From: Enterococcaceae bacterium
Lineage (GTDB): Bacteria > Bacillota > Bacilli > Lactobacillales > Catellicoccaceae
Direction of reading: 5' to 3'
Assembly (NCBI GenBank): GCA_030150665.1
Contig: JASLFJ010000133.1
Location: 1 to 19,153, forward strand
Length of the DNA: 19,153 nt
Under the pieces are notes generated by a model. It did no database searches. It worked only from the letters and a program-made list of their open reading frames with translations, and was not told where the DNA came from. The position numbers were made by a program, and so were the translations under genes. Below, piece after piece: positions 7,115 to 15,417 of the stretch; positions within the stretch are counted from its first letter, which is position 1; every line of letters begins with the position of its first letter.

Positions 7115-8038
7115 ATGGATCAAATTTCTAACTACTATTCATTTTCAAGATCAGAATGGCAACAATTTTACCGAATGGGTACGCCTCCTTTAACCGATGC
7201 AGAACTTGAAGCAATTAAAAGTTTAAATGATCGAATTTCAATGGCTGATGTTGAAGAAATCTATGTACCCCTTACCCATTTAATTCATGTCTATATGAAA
7301 GAATATGAGTCTTTACAACTCAGTAAAGGACTTTTTATTCAAAAATATATTGGAACAACACCGTTTGTCATAGGCATTGCCGGAAGTGTTGCCGTCGGGA
7401 AAAGTACTATCGCAAGACTCTTACAAATTTTATTATCTCGAATTTTTCAGCGTAAACAAGTAGATCTCATCACCACTGATGGATTTTTATATCCTAATCA
7501 CGTACTTAAAGAAAAAAAGATGATGGCTAAAAAAGGCTTTCCGGAAAGCTATGATATGCCGAGACTCATTGAGTTTTTAAACCAACTCAAAAGTGGTGTG
7601 CCTCATTTAAAAGTCCCTCAATACTCCCATGATATTTATGATATTATTCCAGATTGTTATCAAATCATTGATCAGCCTGATATTTTAATTGTAGAAGGTA
7701 TCAATGTATTACAACTTCCATCAAATCAACAAATTTATGTCAGTGACTTTTTTGATTTTAGTATTTATGTTGATGCAGATCCTGAGCTCATCCAAACATG
7801 GTATTTAGAACGATTTTCTTCTCTTTTAGATACTGCCTTTTTAAATCCTAATAACTTTTATTATCAATATGCTATTGGTGACCGTCAAGAAGCTTTTAAA
7901 ATGGCTAAGCAAGTATGGAAAGAAGTCAATGAAAAAAATTTAATACAAAATATTTTACCTACAAAAAATCGGGCAGATATCATCTTGCATAAAACAAAAG
8001 GACATCGCATGGATCATATTTCATTACGTAGATATTAA
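7115..8038 (+). CDS. coaA: Pantothenate kinase, type I (CoaA)
   Basis: Catalyses ATP-dependent phosphorylation of pantothenate, the first and usually controlling step of CoA synthesis. At 307 residues it matches type I enzymes. The P-loop GSVAVGKS (90-97) is preceded by FVIGIA, and LITTDGFLYPN carries the second conserved segment. KKGFPESYDM is the pantothenate-kinase signature, followed by YSHDIYDI and ILIVEGINVLQ. AAAGGA lies 7 bases before the ATG and overlaps the end of the thioesterase gene. Type I enzymes are feedback-inhibited by CoA. The downstream two-way terminator ends this unit against convergent ftsY. Confidence 0.95.
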   Translation: MDQISNYYSFSRSEWQQFYRMGTPPLTDAELEAIKSLNDRISMADVEEIYVPLTHLIHVYMKEYESLQLSKGLFIQKYIGTTPFVIGIAGSVAVGKSTIARLLQILLSRIFQRKQVDLITTDGFLYPNHVLKEKKMMAKKGFPESYDMPRLIEFLNQLKSGVPHLKVPQYSHDIYDIIPDCYQIIDQPDILIVEGINVLQLPSNQQIYVSDFFDFSIYVDADPELIQTWYLERFSSLLDTAFLNPNNFYYQYAIGDRQEAFKMAKQVWKEVNEKNLIQNILPTKNRADIILHKTKGHRMDHISLRRY

Positions 8039-8070
8039 AGCAAATATGAGATTTATTGAATATAAATAAG

Positions 8071-8123
8071 AAAAAATGCTTGCTCTGTTATCTTTACAAG
8101 ATAAACATCGTCAAGCATTTTTT
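8071..8123. terminator. Bidirectional terminator between convergent coaA and ftsY
   Basis: Outer arms AAAAAATGCTTG (8071-8082) and CAAGCATTTTTT (8112-8123) form a 12-bp perfect stem ending in a T-run on both strands. Nested inside is a second perfect 7-bp hairpin, TTATCTT-TAC-AAGATAA (8088-8104). It serves coaA on the plus strand and ftsY on the minus strand. The nested hairpin makes it larger than a minimal terminator. Confidence 0.88.
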
Positions 8124-8145
8124 CTTTATTTTTTTTATGGATACA

Positions 8146-9876
8146 TCATTTTTTTATAGATACATCTAATAATTCTCTAAATAAGCCATAAACATAAGCT
8201 TCTGAAGAAAATGGTTGTAAGTCATGAATGCCTTCACCCACCCCTACAAATTTAACAGGTAGTTGTAATTCTCTTCGAATCGGAATAATCATACCCCCTT
8301 TAGCTGTACCATCTAATTTCGTTAAGACAATACCTGTCACATCTGTTGTCTCTTTAAATTGTTTAGCTTGAATTAACGCATTTTGTCCAGTTGTTGCATC
8401 CAGTACTAATAAAACTTCATGAGGTGCTCCAGGACATTCTCGTTCAATAATGCGTTTTATCTTTTCTAATTCCTTCATTAAATTAACTTTATTTTGTAAT
8501 CGTCCTGCTGTATCTACAAATAGTACATCAACATCTTCTTGCTTTGCTTGATGAATTGCATCATAAACGACTGCTGCAGGATCACTTCCTTGCGCTCCTT
8601 GCACAACATCAACTCCAGCACGTTCTCCCCAAACAACAAGTTGATCAATCGCACCTGCACGGAAAGTATCTCCTGCTGCGACCATCACTTTTTTTCCTTC
8701 TTGTTGTTGTTGATGGGCCATTTTACCAATCGTAGTTGTTTTTCCAACACCATTAACTCCTACAAATAAAATAACAGTAAGTCCTTCTGGTTGAATATTT
8801 AATTGAGGATCTTCTTCAGGGCCAGCAGATTCATACAACTCAATCATCTCTTGAACAAGTAACTGTTGAATATCTTCTTGTTTTTTTAAATTTTTCAGTT
8901 TTACTTGTTCCTTAACTGCATCCGTAATCAACATAGATGTTTCAAAACCAACATCAGCACCAATTAAAGTCTCTTCTAAAGCTTCAAAAAAGGCTTCATC
9001 AACGGTACGAAACTTCGCAAAGAGTGCATTAATACGCTCACCAAATGTTTTTCTTGTCTTTTTTAGTCCCTTATCAATTTTTTCTTGTTGTACTATTTCT
9101 TGTACTTCTTCTTCTATATGTTCTTCTAAAACCTCGCTAGATGCTTGTGCTTCTTCTAACTCTTCTTCTAAAATCTCGCTAGATTCTTGTGCTTCTTCTT
9201 GCTCTTCTTCTAAAATCTCACTAGATTCTTGTGCTTCTTCTTGCTCTTCTTCTAAAATCTCGCTAGATGCTTGTGCCTCTTCTAACTCTTCTTCTAAAAT
9301 CTCACGACTACTACTTTGTTCTATATGATGCTGTACTTTAATCTCTGTTTCTTCTTCAAGTTCTTCAATAGGATAAGGTGCTATTGTATCATCTTCTTGA
9401 ACACTGTGTTGATGAGACAGCTTTGTTTCTTGATGCTCATCGATATTTTGTTTTAACTGCTGTTGATCAAAACTAGCCTGATGATCTTTAGACATATTAG
9501 ATACTTGATTTTGCTCATCTTCTATGCTCTCATCTATTTCCTTTTGCATCTTTGAAACAACAGCAGGTTCTGCTGCTGTTTCTTGATCTAATATATCAAT
9601 ACTTGTTTCGACACTATGCAAATCAATAGGTGCCTCATGATCGGATTCAGAGACTTTACGTTCATCACTATCTGTCATTAATGTTGATGATTCATGATTT
9701 AATGTTTCATCTTGAACAGTTCCCTGCTCTTGTTCTAAATTCGAAGACTCATCAGCAACGTCTGCATCAGGCACTAGATCTTCTTGCTCTTCTTGCTGTT
9801 CTTCTACAATCTCTTCTTCTTTGACTTCCTCTTTTTTACCTAAAAGTGTTCGTTTTAATTTATCAAATAATCCCAT
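8146..9876 (-). CDS. ftsY: Signal recognition particle receptor FtsY with long acidic N-terminal repeats
   Basis: GTPase that docks SRP-ribosome complexes at the membrane for co-translational insertion by SecYEG. Of 576 residues, the conserved NG core is residues ~265-572. The N domain is ~265-355, then G1 GVNGVGKTTT (373-382), DTFRAGA (403-409), DTAGR (455-459) and TKLDGTAKGG (519-528), with GVGEGIHDL near the end. The start MGLFDKLKRTL resembles the short amphipathic membrane-binding helix seen in other FtsY. Between them lies a ~250-residue low-complexity acidic A-domain. It includes five tandem 14-residue units (190-259) of the form SSEILEEEQEEAQE. This makes the protein clearly longer than the ~330 residues of Bacillus FtsY. 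The ATG follows AGGAGGAG by 7 bases. It is the last gene of the rnc-smc-HAD-ftsY unit. Confidence 0.95.
   Translation of the reverse strand: MGLFDKLKRTLLGKKEEVKEEEIVEEQQEEQEDLVPDADVADESSNLEQEQGTVQDETLNHESSTLMTDSDERKVSESDHEAPIDLHSVETSIDILDQETAAEPAVVSKMQKEIDESIEDEQNQVSNMSKDHQASFDQQQLKQNIDEHQETKLSHQHSVQEDDTIAPYPIEELEEETEIKVQHHIEQSSSREILEEELEEAQASSEILEEEQEEAQESSEILEEEQEEAQESSEILEEELEEAQASSEVLEEHIEEEVQEIVQQEKIDKGLKKTRKTFGERINALFAKFRTVDEAFFEALEETLIGADVGFETSMLITDAVKEQVKLKNLKKQEDIQQLLVQEMIELYESAGPEEDPQLNIQPEGLTVILFVGVNGVGKTTTIGKMAHQQQQEGKKVMVAAGDTFRAGAIDQLVVWGERAGVDVVQGAQGSDPAAVVYDAIHQAKQEDVDVLFVDTAGRLQNKVNLMKELEKIKRIIERECPGAPHEVLLVLDATTGQNALIQAKQFKETTDVTGIVLTKLDGTAKGGMIIPIRRELQLPVKFVGVGEGIHDLQPFSSEAYVYGLFRELLDVSIKK
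9100..9309 (-). repeat. Five tandem 42-bp coding repeats inside ftsY
   Basis: The units encode 14 residues each (FtsY 190-203, 204-217, 218-231, 232-245, and a diverged 246-259). The second and third units are identical in protein and differ by one base in DNA (TCTCGCTAGA versus TCTCACTAGA on the plus strand). The first and fourth share the ELEEAQA variant. Near identity at base level points to recent expansion by slippage or unequal exchange, keeping the frame because 42 is a multiple of 3. Confidence 0.93.
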
Positions 9877-9909
9877 AACAAAACTCCTCCTATAAACTAC
9901 ATATATCTA

Positions 9910-10725
9910 CTAAATACACGGTCCCCACTGTTTCAATGCATAAACAACACCTTCTTCAGCATTAGAGCGAGTAATATAATCAGCAGCTGCTTTTACAGAT
10001 GCTACCGCATTACCCATCGCTATCCCTATACCTGCATAACGAATCATATCTAAATCATTTTCCTGATCACCGATTGCCATAATTTCCGCTTGTTTTATAT
10101 TTAATAATTGTTGTAATTGTTTTAATGCATGATCTTTACCGCTTGCTTTTGGAAAAATTTCAATAAAACAGGCCCGTGACTTCTTCACTTGATAATGATC
10201 AGCTAAGTAATGCCTTAATTTAGGCAGTAATGCATCTAATGCCTCAAGATTATCCGATGAAATGACACATTTATAAGCATGATCAAGCTCAACTATACCT
10301 TGATGAAAATGCATTGTAGGATTAATACGCTTATATATAGATAACAGCTTAGGATCTTTCCCAGGAATTTGATAGACATGATCTTCATATATCATATCCA
10401 AACTAGCACCTAATGACATAACGACTGTTTGAATGCGTTTTAAATCTGTTGAAGATAATAGACATTGATATACCGTGTGTTGATCATAATTTCTTTGAAT
10501 TAAGCCACCATTAAAAGTAATTGAATAATCAGAGGCTGCATATAATTCAAGGGAATTCACTAACGGTAAAATACGACTCAGTGGTCTTCCTGTACATAAT
10601 ACAATATAAACTCCAGCTTGGTGGTACTCGATTAATGTTTTACGTGTACACTCTGTCAATTCATGATGTTCATTTAGTAATGTTCCATCAATATCTAAAG
10701 CAACACATTTAATTTCATGTTTCAT
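9910..10725 (-). CDS. Cof-type HAD-IIB family phosphatase (YidA-like)
   Basis: A 271-residue HAD-superfamily hydrolase of subclass IIB, which dephosphorylates sugar phosphates, nucleotides or similar small molecules. Motif I is ALDIDGTLL (nucleophile D11, acid/base D13), motif II is LCTGRP (43-48), motif III lysine is in KASGK (193-197), and motif IV is IGDQENDLDMI (218-228), followed by GIAMGNA. The cap domain lies between motifs II and III. The substrate cannot be told from sequence. The ATG at 10725 lies inside the 3' end of smc, overlapping it by 11 bases, with AGGAG 7 bases upstream, so translation is probably coupled. ftsY follows after 33 bases. The placement between smc and ftsY is common in Lactobacillales (from memory). 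Confidence 0.87.
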   Translation of the reverse strand: MKHEIKCVALDIDGTLLNEHHELTECTRKTLIEYHQAGVYIVLCTGRPLSRILPLVNSLELYAASDYSITFNGGLIQRNYDQHTVYQCLLSSTDLKRIQTVVMSLGASLDMIYEDHVYQIPGKDPKLLSIYKRINPTMHFHQGIVELDHAYKCVISSDNLEALDALLPKLRHYLADHYQVKKSRACFIEIFPKASGKDHALKQLQQLLNIKQAEIMAIGDQENDLDMIRYAGIGIAMGNAVASVKAAADYITRSNAEEGVVYALKQWGPCI

Positions 10726-13700
10726 AAAACGGCTCCTGATCTTGCACTTCTTTGACTTGTGCTGAAATAATTTTAGAAACTCCTGATTGTTCCATCGTCA
10801 CCCCATAAAGAACAGTAGCCGCCTCCATAGTTCCTTGACGATGCGTAATCACTAAAAATTGAGTTTCTGATTTTAACTGTTTTAAAAATTGACTAAATCG
10901 TAATACATTTACTTCATCAAGGGCAGCTTCTACCTCATCTAAAATACAAAAAGGTATAGGACGTACACGAATCATCGCAAATAATAAGGCTAAAACCGTA
11001 AGCGACTTCTCGCCTCCTGATAACAGTTGTAAATGGGTTACTTTCTTTCCAGGAGGCTGTGCTTCAATATCAATCCCTGTTGTAAGCAATGCTTTAGGAT
11101 CAGAAAGTTTTAAACTAGCCTGACCACCTCCAAATAATTCTTGAAAAGTTTGGGAAAAAGCATGATTAATCTCATCAAATGTATCTTTAAACTGCACAGA
11201 AACTTTACGATCTAACTCTTCCATCGTCTGTGTTAATGTTTCAATCGATAGTAATAGATCATTTTGTTGTTGGGTTAAAAATTCATAGCGTTCGATTAAT
11301 TGATCGTATTGCTCAATAGCCAACATATTTACAGGCTCTAAGGCCTTACGTTCTTTCTGACATATCTGATAATGCTCTTTGACACGTGCTAAATCACTAG
11401 CTCTAACATGTTCCTTTAATGATTCATAAGTACATTCATACTGCTCTTCAAGCATTTGCTTAGCCTGTACTCCTTTACGAGTTGCATCTTGCACTTCTAA
11501 TTGTAACTGCTGATAAGATGCTTTTATCTGTTCATAACGCTTATCGACTTTTTCAAAATTTTGTTGTGTCATCGTTAACTCTTCTTGTAACACCGATTCT
11601 TCTTTTTCTTTAAGCTGAATTTGTTCTGTTAATTGTGTCAGTTGCATTTTCAGTTGTTCTTGCAACTTTTTCCCTGAATTAAGTTGTTCAGTTAACGTAT
11701 TAAACTCTTGATTTAAAGTATGAATATCAATATCAATTTGTTTTTCTGTTTGAGTAAGCTCATTGACTTGTCCAAGATAAGTATCATATTGCTTTGATAT
11801 ATACTCAATTTTTTGTTGTTGAGATACTTGTTGCATCTGAAGATGTGTCATCTGTTCTTGTAATTTTTCTTTTTGTTCTTGTTGTGTCATTGATCGCTGC
11901 ATCAACGCCGTTCTTTTGGCTTCAATCTCTTGTTTTTGAACTGCTAATTGTTGCTGCAAAGCCTCACTTGTCTGATACTCTTGTGTTAATGAAGCTAATT
12001 CTTGAACTTGTCGTTCACATCCTTGCTTTAACTGCTCTCTTTTTTGTTCTAACTCTTTCACTTGAGCAATTAATGACTGTTCATCTAAAGTTACTTGATA
12101 CAAATCTGAATCTATCTGATTCATTTGCTCTTGTATATTCATCAACTGTTCTTGTATTTTTTGAATCTTTAATTGATACGTTTGCTCTTCTTCTTCAAAG
12201 AATTGAACATCTTGATCTAGTGTTTGCAGGGCCTTAATCACTTCTTGAAGCTCTTCTTTTTGCTGGAGTAGACTTGTTTGATTCTTTTTCTTAACTGCTC
12301 CTCCAGTCATTGCACCTCCACGAGAGATTACATCTCCTTCTAAAGAGATAATACGATAACGATAGCCAATAGCTTTAGCAAGTACCGTTGCATCACTTAA
12401 ATTTTTCGCAACTAACGTTTTGCCTAATCCTTGTTGAATCGCAAGATGAATTTCTTTTGGATAATCAATTAATGTATCTGCCCAACCTAAACATGCCTCA
12501 TACTGACTCGGTAATCGTTCTTCTTTTTCTGTTCTTAAAGGTACAGATAGTCGGTCTAATGGTAAAAAAGTAGCACGACCTAATCTATTTTTCTTTAAAA
12601 ATTGAATTGCCTCTTGTGCTGCTTGATGTTCTCGCATAATGATATATTGTGCCTGGGCACCTAGAGCAGTTTCAATCGCCAAAATATAGTCTTTAGGCAC
12701 TTGAATTAAATCAATCAACACGCCAACAAATGCCGGCCAGCGCTCTTTTACTTTTAATATCGCCTGTACCCCTTGATAAAATCCAGAATAATTCGTCAAC
12801 ATTTTCGATAAATAATCTTTTTGATAATCATATTTTTGTCGTTTTTGTTGTAAGCCCAATCGCTGCTGAGTTAATGAATCATAATGACGATTGAGTTCTG
12901 TTAAAGACTGAGTGATCGTTATTTTTTCTTCATTTAATTTATTGAATTGATCTTGCTTTATTTTTTGATGACTTTGAAGATCTAGTAAAGCTTGTGTTTG
13001 TTGCTCATATTGTCCTTGAACAACGGTTTGATCATGAATCAAATGTTCTTGACGTGTTTCATACTGCTCAATAAGCTTACGACGATTTTTTTGTTCATTA
13101 TGAAGGACAGCCTCTTCTTGCATCAGATCAATATAATCATTTCTTAACTGTTCTAATAATACATCAACATCTTCTTCGAGTGCTTGTTGTTGACTGATCA
13201 GCTGCTCATGCTCTTTTTGATATGCTTGCTCTTGTTCCTTTGCAATACGTTTTTCTTCTATAACGGTGTTTAAATGTTCTTGTAACTGTGACTGCTTTTC
13301 TTGGATCTGCATTAATTCTGCTTGTTTTTTTAACATTTCTGTTTCTTTTTGATTTTTTAATAACTGATACATATCCATATCATGAGAACACGTCATATGC
13401 TGATGAGATACTTCTTGTTGCTTTTGCTGCAACTGCTGCAAAGATGTACGTAGCTGATCTAACTTTTCTTGTAATACGTGATATTTTTGTTCTATCTCAG
13501 CTCGTGCTTTTTGTTCACTTATAAATTCTATTTCTTGTTGATATAACTCAGTTTCTTGCTGAGTGATATAAACTAATATCTGATCAATCAACGTAAGCTG
13601 ATACATAATCCCTAATTGTTGTTCTTCATTTAGTAAATGTTGATAAGTCAAGGCTTGTTCTTTTTCTGCACAAAGAGGCTCTATTTGTTTTGATAACTCA

Positions 13701-14287
13701 AATAAAATATCTTGAATTCTAATTAAATTTTCTTGAGTCTCTTGAACTTTTTGTTCCGCCTCTTTTTTACGTTGCTTATATTTAAGTACTCCTGCAGCTT
13801 CTTCAATAATTTTTCTTCGTTCTTCAGATTTATGAGAAAATAACGCTTCAATGTTACCTTGACTGATAATAGAAAAAGACTCTTTACCTAGTCCAGAATC
13901 TAAAAATAACTCTGTAATATCTTTTAATCGACATTTATGTTGATTAATATAGTATTCGCTTTCTCCAGAACGATAATAACGACGCGTAACACTTAATTCT
14001 GTAAACTCATAAGGTAAGTGATGATCGGAATTGTCAAAAGTCAATGTGACTTCTGCTCGATTTGCAGCACGCTTATGATCAGATCCTGCAAAAATAATAT
14101 CTGGCATCTTATGCCCTCTTAAATTTTTTACCGATTGTTCTCCTAATACCCAACGTATGGCCTCAATAATATTACTTTTACCACTACCATTAGGACCAAC
14201 AACAATGGTTAATTCAGGATCTAATTTAAGCTGTGTACGTTCGGCAAAAGATTTAAATCCCTTCATATCAATTTGCTTTAAATACAC
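10715..14287 (-). CDS. smc: Chromosome segregation ATPase SMC
   Basis: Structural maintenance of chromosomes protein, the ATPase arm of the bacterial condensin with ScpA and ScpB. At 1190 residues it is full length. The N-terminal head has MYLKQIDMKGFKSFAE and Walker A GPNGSGKSN (31-39). The first coiled coil is ~165-495, the hinge ~500-668 (AFVGVLIDLIQVP and SRGGAMTGG), the second coiled coil ~670-1020. The C-terminal head has signature LLSGGEKSLTVLALL (1088-1102), Walker B PIPFCILDEVEAALDE (1110-1125) and the switch histidine region VITHR. The coils are strikingly rich in glutamine. The start is GTG at 14285-14287 with GGAGG 8 bases upstream, and starting there preserves the complete family N-terminus. 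It lies 25 bases after rnc and overlaps the HAD gene by 11 bases. scpA and scpB are not in the window. Confidence 0.97.
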   Translation of the reverse strand: MYLKQIDMKGFKSFAERTQLKLDPELTIVVGPNGSGKSNIIEAIRWVLGEQSVKNLRGHKMPDIIFAGSDHKRAANRAEVTLTFDNSDHHLPYEFTELSVTRRYYRSGESEYYINQHKCRLKDITELFLDSGLGKESFSIISQGNIEALFSHKSEERRKIIEEAAGVLKYKQRKKEAEQKVQETQENLIRIQDILFELSKQIEPLCAEKEQALTYQHLLNEEQQLGIMYQLTLIDQILVYITQQETELYQQEIEFISEQKARAEIEQKYHVLQEKLDQLRTSLQQLQQKQQEVSHQHMTCSHDMDMYQLLKNQKETEMLKKQAELMQIQEKQSQLQEHLNTVIEEKRIAKEQEQAYQKEHEQLISQQQALEEDVDVLLEQLRNDYIDLMQEEAVLHNEQKNRRKLIEQYETRQEHLIHDQTVVQGQYEQQTQALLDLQSHQKIKQDQFNKLNEEKITITQSLTELNRHYDSLTQQRLGLQQKRQKYDYQKDYLSKMLTNYSGFYQGVQAILKVKERWPAFVGVLIDLIQVPKDYILAIETALGAQAQYIIMREHQAAQEAIQFLKKNRLGRATFLPLDRLSVPLRTEKEERLPSQYEACLGWADTLIDYPKEIHLAIQQGLGKTLVAKNLSDATVLAKAIGYRYRIISLEGDVISRGGAMTGGAVKKKNQTSLLQQKEELQEVIKALQTLDQDVQFFEEEEQTYQLKIQKIQEQLMNIQEQMNQIDSDLYQVTLDEQSLIAQVKELEQKREQLKQGCERQVQELASLTQEYQTSEALQQQLAVQKQEIEAKRTALMQRSMTQQEQKEKLQEQMTHLQMQQVSQQQKIEYISKQYDTYLGQVNELTQTEKQIDIDIHTLNQEFNTLTEQLNSGKKLQEQLKMQLTQLTEQIQLKEKEESVLQEELTMTQQNFEKVDKRYEQIKASYQQLQLEVQDATRKGVQAKQMLEEQYECTYESLKEHVRASDLARVKEHYQICQKERKALEPVNMLAIEQYDQLIERYEFLTQQQNDLLLSIETLTQTMEELDRKVSVQFKDTFDEINHAFSQTFQELFGGGQASLKLSDPKALLTTGIDIEAQPPGKKVTHLQLLSGGEKSLTVLALLFAMIRVRPIPFCILDEVEAALDEVNVLRFSQFLKQLKSETQFLVITHRQGTMEAATVLYGVTMEQSGVSKIISAQVKEVQDQEPFYET

Positions 14288-14312
14288 TTAATTATCCTCC
14301 ATCTTTTTTTAA

Positions 14313-15017
14313 CTACTGCTCTTGAGCTTGAAGTAATGCCTCACGTGCTGCTGCTTGCTCTGCATTTTTTTTAGACTTTCCAGCACCTTTACCAATAATG
14401 ACATCATTGACAGATACTTCAACAAAAAATTGACGATCATGAGCAGGTCCTTGTTCATCAACTAGGTGATACTTAATTTTAACATCTTTTTGTTGCTGAA
14501 GATATTCTTGAAGTAATGTTTTATAATCACGTTCTTTTAAAAAATATCCAGATTCTATTTTTGGATAAATCGTTTGTCTTAAAAAGAGTTGTATAGCTTC
14601 TTCTCCTTGATCTAAATACAAGGCACCTAAAAAAGCTTCAAATAAATCACAAAGTAATGACGTACGATTACGTCCATTAGATAACTCTTCACCTTTTCCT
14701 AAAAAGACATATTGATCAAATTGACATGCTTTTGCAAATTTCGCAAGACTTTCTTCACATACAATTGCCGCTCGCATTTTTGTTAGTTTCCCTTCAGGAA
14801 GGTCTGGGTAAAGATCGTATAAATATTGAGATACTGCAAGCTCTAATACGGCATCTCCTAAAAATTCAAGACGTTCATTATTACTTAATTTAGGTAATTT
14901 TTTTTCATTTGCATAAGAAGAATGCGTAAACGCTTGTTTTAATAAATGTGGTTGTAAAAATTGAATATGAAATGTATGTTCGATATGTACGATTAATTGA
15001 TTTAATTGTTGTTTCAT
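14313..15017 (-). CDS. rnc: Ribonuclease III
   Basis: Double-strand-specific endoribonuclease that matures 30S rRNA precursor and cleaves structured mRNAs and antisense duplexes. Its 234 residues contain the RNase III signature NNERLEFLGDAVLEL (46-60) and the second catalytic segment DLFEAFLGALYLDQG. A C-terminal double-stranded RNA-binding domain (~164-232) ends with GKGAGKSKKNAEQAAAREAL (its last helix). The ATG at 15015-15017 has AAAGGGG 8 bases upstream. It is the first gene of the rnc-smc-HAD-ftsY unit and diverges from a small membrane protein gene across a palindromic promoter region. Confidence 0.96.
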   Translation of the reverse strand: MKQQLNQLIVHIEHTFHIQFLQPHLLKQAFTHSSYANEKKLPKLSNNERLEFLGDAVLELAVSQYLYDLYPDLPEGKLTKMRAAIVCEESLAKFAKACQFDQYVFLGKGEELSNGRNRTSLLCDLFEAFLGALYLDQGEEAIQLFLRQTIYPKIESGYFLKERDYKTLLQEYLQQQKDVKIKYHLVDEQGPAHDRQFFVEVSVNDVIIGKGAGKSKKNAEQAAAREALLQAQEQ

Positions 15018-15058
15018 GATTTTAACCCCTTTAACTGTTCACCCACATACATATGCTT

Positions 15059-15095
15059 ATGATACAATAAACATTGAGACATTTTATTGTATAAT
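15059..15095. promoter_or_regulatory. Palindromic divergent promoter region between rnc and the small membrane protein gene
   Basis: A perfect 10-bp inverted repeat, ATACAATAAA (15062-15071) and TTTATTGTAT (15083-15092), surrounds an 11-base centre. On the plus strand, TATAAT (15090-15095) with TAAACA (15068-15073) at 16-base spacing fits a promoter for the small gene. On the minus strand, TATCAT (15064-15059) is a candidate -10 for rnc, with a poor -35. The two -10 boxes face outward from the repeat arms with 25 bases between them, so only one polymerase could bind at a time. The repeat could also be an operator. Confidence 0.55.
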
Positions 15096-15140
15096 AAACA
15101 TATGATCCTATCTAAACTATATTTATTTAAGGAGACCGTG

Positions 15141-15350
15141 ATGAATAATATATTATTTTGGCAATTTTTTATTCGTTTTTTATTAGTCATCTTTTTAACA
15201 TTATTCCCTTTTTTCTCATTCTTTTACTTGATGTTAGCTATCTTTTCACAAGATCAACATCGCGTTCAAAAATGGCGCCGATTATTTTATGCTAGCTTAA
15301 TTTTAATTTTATTATCCTTTATCATGATTCTTTATTATAGCTTAAAATAA
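15141..15350 (+). CDS. Small two-helix membrane protein of unknown function
   Basis: I do not recognise a family. The 69-residue product has two hydrophobic stretches, ~residues 6-31 (FWQFFIRFLLVIFLTLFPFF then SFFYLM) and ~46-66 (FYASLILILLSFIMILYY). They are separated by a short polar, positively charged loop (SQDQHRVQKWRR). By the positive-inside rule the loop should be cytoplasmic and both ends outside. There is no lipobox or toxin signature. The ATG at 15141 has AAGGAG 6 bases upstream, and a promoter with a perfect -10 ends 45 bases before it, so it is likely a real gene. A structured 3' region and a palindromic terminator follow. Its role cannot be told from sequence or neighbours. Confidence 0.72.
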   Translation: MNNILFWQFFIRFLLVIFLTLFPFFSFFYLMLAIFSQDQHRVQKWRRLFYASLILILLSFIMILYYSLK

Positions 15351-15358
15351 CATAAGTT

Positions 15359-15417
15359 GAACTCTTTCTAGGCGAAAGCCATAGTGAAGTCCTAAGTACA
15401 GAGTTCTATCGAACTCT
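15359..15417 (+). other. Structured 3' region with alternative hairpins (possible small RNA or 3'-UTR element)
   Basis: GAACTCT occurs at 15359-15365 and again at 15411-15417, and its complement AGAGTTC lies between them at 15400-15406. The middle copy can therefore pair with either flank, giving two mutually exclusive 7-bp stems. Inside the larger one, CTAGGC-GAAA-GCC-A-TAG (15368-15384) makes a hairpin with a GNRA-type tetraloop. TAGG (15369-15372) could also pair with CCTA (15391-15394). No T-run follows either stem, so it is not a plain terminator. I match it to no known riboswitch or ribozyme. The strand is assigned because it lies between the small gene's stop and a terminator. Confidence 0.4.

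Noticed and set aside
8539..9824. Plus-strand frames opposite ftsY
   Set aside because: They arise from the repetitive GAA/GAG-rich antisense coding. Their products are Leu/Ser-rich with no domain or ribosome site.
15087..15140. Longer N-terminus of the small membrane protein
   Set aside because: It would begin inside the promoter -10 region from a TTG codon. AAGGAG at 15129-15134 sets the ATG at 15141.
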